DNA of 64,000 nt from Collinsella sp. BG-O-102. Its GTDB lineage: Bacteria; Actinomycetota; Coriobacteriia; Coriobacteriales; Coriobacteriaceae. The notes under the pieces are model-generated. The model worked only from the letters and a program-made list of their open reading frames with translations, searched no databases and was not told the DNA's origin. Below are positions 62,120 through 64,000 of this stretch, piece by piece (positions within the stretch are counted from its first letter, which is position 1; every line of letters starts with the position of its first letter). The stretch covers positions 1 through 64,000 of the forward strand of contig NZ_JAMOKO010000001.1 of assembly GCF_023656745.1 (NCBI RefSeq). Reading direction: 5' to 3'. The position numbers and the translations under genes are program-made.

Positions 62120-63460
62120 CTAACTCCATTCAGCGATGTCGATCATTCTTTCGAGGCGCCATGTTAGCGCCTCTTTTAGATAAGGCAGTCTCGCTGTAAG
62201 AGCGTCGTTTTTGGATAGGATTTCGATTGCCTCGTCAACGAAACCCTCGAGTTTGTCGCCGTCAAACCAGCCCATGTCCTCGACGAGCAACATTTGTTTG
62301 GCGGGGCTTGAATGAAATTGTGCGCTGGTAAAACTGTGCTCTCCCGCCCTAAGCTCCTCTAGTGATATGTTGCACCAGAGTGATGAGCCCGAATCGAAGA
62401 TAGGGGCAGGTCTGCAGGCTAGCGTGTTTACGTTTCGCACAAGGCCAAAGTTACGCCAATGACGATCGTAGTTGGCGATGATGTCGTCGCACACGATCAT
62501 GCGGTCAAGGGCATCCTTGACGCCTGTCACCCCGAGCTCCTCGCAGTTTGCTACGTATCGCTCGTAGTCGGTTAGTCGTTCATCTGCGTTTGCGTGCTGG
62601 TTTACATAGAACGCAGGGACATACTCTTCTTCATCAGTTAAGAAGACATCGCATATGCTCAGGGCGGAAGTGCCCGTGCCCTCGAGCGAGTAAGGCACAT
62701 AATCGCAGGTGTTTAGGATGCGACGGTGGAGCGTGGTCGCCACCAGCTCGTTATAAGGTTCCTGGTTCAGGTGCGCTCCTGCCTTATGCAGAATTCGACG
62801 CCCGCCCTCGCATGTCCAGTACTTTTGAAGATTGCCGTCCGAGGTGTTGTCGGGCTTTGCGGCAGCCGCTTTTCCCTCTGGGGCAAAGGGTGCAATGGAC
62901 AGCGAGACGTCATCAAAGGCGTTATTGAAGAAGTTGATATCCTCCCAGGTGAGACCGGAACCTTGGGGCCTAATCCAATACTGGTCGGATAAGGAGAGGC
63001 CGAGATTTCGCTGGACGAGTTCATCGGGAACATCGACTGCGGCTTCTGCAAGCAGGGAGGCTAGCCCAATGCGTGCGAGCGGGATACCGCGGCCGCGCCA
63101 CCAGATGCGGAAGGAGTCTAGCGATATGGGGCTATTAGGGCCAAATACTCCAATAGGGGCGTGGGCGTAATCGATGTCGGCACCGATGTGGGTAAAGTCT
63201 TTTCGCGATGTACTGTAGACCAGCTGAGCGACTTCGTACGTGCGGTTCATGAGGGTGAACGCGATCTCGCTCTTACCGTGGCCGCGGCGGGGACGTCCCC
63301 CCGTTTTGGTCACAGAGCGGAGTCGCGTGTCGACGCTGTCTTTGTCGATGAGCCATACACCAGAAGCCTTGCGGGCCTCAAGTGCTCCGTTTTTTATGAG
63401 CTCCTGCACCCTGCGCGGAGTGATGCCGAGCAGCTCGGCGGCTTCTTTGGTAGTAAGCAT
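62120..63460 (-). CDS. HTH (excisionase type) and HipA-like kinase fused in one chain
   Basis: The 446-residue protein starts with an excisionase-like helix-turn-helix (about 1-50: MLTTKEAAELLGITPRRVQE and WLIDKDSVDTRL). The remaining chain is HipA-like: LSLSDQYWIRP resembles the phosphate-loop region. EPYNELVATTLHRRI, the catalytic DDIIANYDRHWRNFG, and the metal box PIFDSGSSLW follow. ATG 63460 has GAAGGG; the longer frame to 63502 runs into the operator. No separate HipB is adjacent, so the HTH may self-regulate. Target and trigger are unknown. Confidence 0.78.
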   Translation of the reverse strand: MLTTKEAAELLGITPRRVQELIKNGALEARKASGVWLIDKDSVDTRLRSVTKTGGRPRRGHGKSEIAFTLMNRTYEVAQLVYSTSRKDFTHIGADIDYAHAPIGVFGPNSPISLDSFRIWWRGRGIPLARIGLASLLAEAAVDVPDELVQRNLGLSLSDQYWIRPQGSGLTWEDINFFNNAFDDVSLSIAPFAPEGKAAAAKPDNTSDGNLQKYWTCEGGRRILHKAGAHLNQEPYNELVATTLHRRILNTCDYVPYSLEGTGTSALSICDVFLTDEEEYVPAFYVNQHANADERLTDYERYVANCEELGVTGVKDALDRMIVCDDIIANYDRHWRNFGLVRNVNTLACRPAPIFDSGSSLWCNISLEELRAGEHSFTSAQFHSSPAKQMLLVEDMGWFDGDKLEGFVDEAIEILSKNDALTARLPYLKEALTWRLERMIDIAEWS

Positions 63461-63470
63461 CGCGAAACCC

Positions 63471-63531
63471 TTCGCCAGAACGAATAGTTTTATATATAGC
63501 AATTGTAATTAAAACTATTCGTTCTGGCGAA
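63471..63531 (-). promoter_or_regulatory. 21-bp inverted-repeat operator of the HTH-kinase gene
   Basis: Positions 63471-63491 and 63511-63531 are exact inverted copies (outer TTCGCCAGAACG, inner AATAGTTTT), 19 bases apart. The AT-rich spacer holds TATATA. It lies 11 bases upstream of the start codon and overlaps the ribosome-binding region, so binding would block transcription and perhaps translation. Confidence 0.85.
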
Positions 63532-63684
63532 TGGTTTTAAGATTGAGGGCGCACTGACAGAAATGAACGGGCCTGGTACGCGTTGTTGCTGGATTTTGCA
63601 TATTTGTATAACGCCGTGCGGCCTGTTGCGCCCCGTCCGCAATTCCTTTATTCTTAACTCGCTTCGCGTGAAAGCGCCAAGTGT
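63532..63684 (+). other. gap before tRNA-Thr
   Basis: This stretch of about 150 bases shows no gene or hairpin, and no convincing promoter for the tRNA was made out. Confidence 0.3.
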
Positions 63685-63759
63685 GCCAGTGTGGCGCAAC
63701 GGTAGCGCAACTGATTTGTAATCAGTGGGTTGCAGGTTCGATTCCTGTCACTGGCTCCA
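63685..63759 (+). tRNA. tRNA-Thr (anticodon TGT)
   Basis: Acceptor GCCAGTG pairs with CACTGGC, then T and encoded CCA. The D arm is GCGC...GCGC. The anticodon stem CTGA/TCAG encloses TTTGTAA, anticodon TGT. The T arm is TGCAG-GTTCGAT-TCCTGTC. Discriminator T is usual for threonine tRNAs. Confidence 0.95.
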
Positions 63760-63768
63760 TGAGAGTTT

Positions 63769-63804
63769 CGGGCTCTGTTTCCTTGTGGGACAGGGCCCGT
63801 TTCT
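63769..63804 (+). terminator. terminator of tRNA-Thr
   Basis: CGGGCTCTGT pairs with ACAGGGCCCG with one mismatch, then TTTCTATTT. Confidence 0.65.
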
Positions 63805-63853
63805 ATTTATGTCGATAAGTCAGCGTGTTTGGCGCCAACCAAGCTTCAGGTTT

Positions 63854-63990
63854 GTCTCGATCCGTAACACGAGTGGGCTGAAGACCCTCCTTATAGTTAC
63901 AGATCGAAACATTGCCAAGGGAAGGCCGATAACATCTCGATCCGTAACACGAAGAGGCTGAAAACCGTTCTTACTGTTACAGAATGAGAC
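63854..63990 (+). repeat. two degenerate 56-bp dyad repeats at the window end
   Basis: Units at 63855-63910 and 63935-63990 share 45 of 56 bases by eye and have the same first 18 bases (TCTCGATCCGTAACACGA). Their ends are inverted: GTCTCGATCCGTAAC against GTTACAGATCGAAAC in unit 1. They are 80 bases apart, with 24 unrelated bases between. More units may lie past the window. Confidence 0.55.
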
Positions 63991-64000
63991 GTAAGCGGGG

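Noticed and set aside
63854-63990. CRISPR array at the window end
   Set aside because: Two units only, 80% alike, with inverted ends and a 24-base spacer; no cas gene in the window.

Overview
The window is GC-rich bacterial chromosome from an actinobacterium of the class Coriobacteriia. Collinsella is the best guess. The basis is codon and GC style, a Veg-ispE pair, ECF vitamin transport, a giant acyl-CoA dehydratase activase, AmaP/Asp23 and DisA/ClpC genes, and the many short GGGACAGG-type intergenic hairpins. No rRNA, integrase, transposase or complete prophage was seen. Genus assignment is inference; no database search was possible.

Layout. 0-12 kb: cofactor, nucleotide and envelope housekeeping (coaX, a dCMP deaminase, a NifU-like protein, lgt, yebC), an AmaP-DUF2273-Asp23 envelope operon, a YitT protein, and three small zinc-ribbon or cysteine-containing membrane proteins, one of them frameshifted. 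12-18.5 kb: two metal-dependent amidohydrolases and groES-groEL, the latter bracketed by two very long hairpin elements. 18.3-21.8 kb: an FMN riboswitch controlling a riboflavin ECF transporter (ribU, a fused double ATPase, ecfT). 21.8-27.9 kb: two tandem flavin-nucleotide-type proteins and the arginine/ornithine operon argC-argJ-argB-argD. 27.9-28.8 kb: an AT-rich MITE-like element, then a tRNA-Val followed by tandem 185-bp repeats that each carry the tRNA 3' end and a terminator. 28.8-41 kb: asnB, a MurE-type ligase, a HAD phosphatase, murI, rph, rdgB, dtd, veg, ispE, tRNA-Pro, tatA, greA and a lysS with an extra C-terminal tRNA-binding domain. 41-49 kb: a ThrE-type exporter, a DUF2798 protein, and the 1479-residue activase coupled to a TetR regulator with a perfect palindrome upstream of the pair.

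49-62 kb: clpC, a peptidase, a HipBA toxin-antitoxin pair with a triple operator, mntP, then disA-ispD-ispF-cysS-rlmB-NYN. The last block follows the order of the Bacillus clpC-disA-ispDF-cysS-rlmB-yacP region, so the peptidase-hipBA-mntP segment looks like an interruption. 62-64 kb: a one-gene HTH plus HipA-like kinase with a 21-bp inverted-repeat operator, tRNA-Thr, and the start of a degenerate repeat array cut by the window end.

The most unusual parts are the tRNA-Val repeat locus with its neighbouring MITE, the single-chain HTH-HipA-like kinase, the activase-TetR operator unit, and several dispersed palindrome families.
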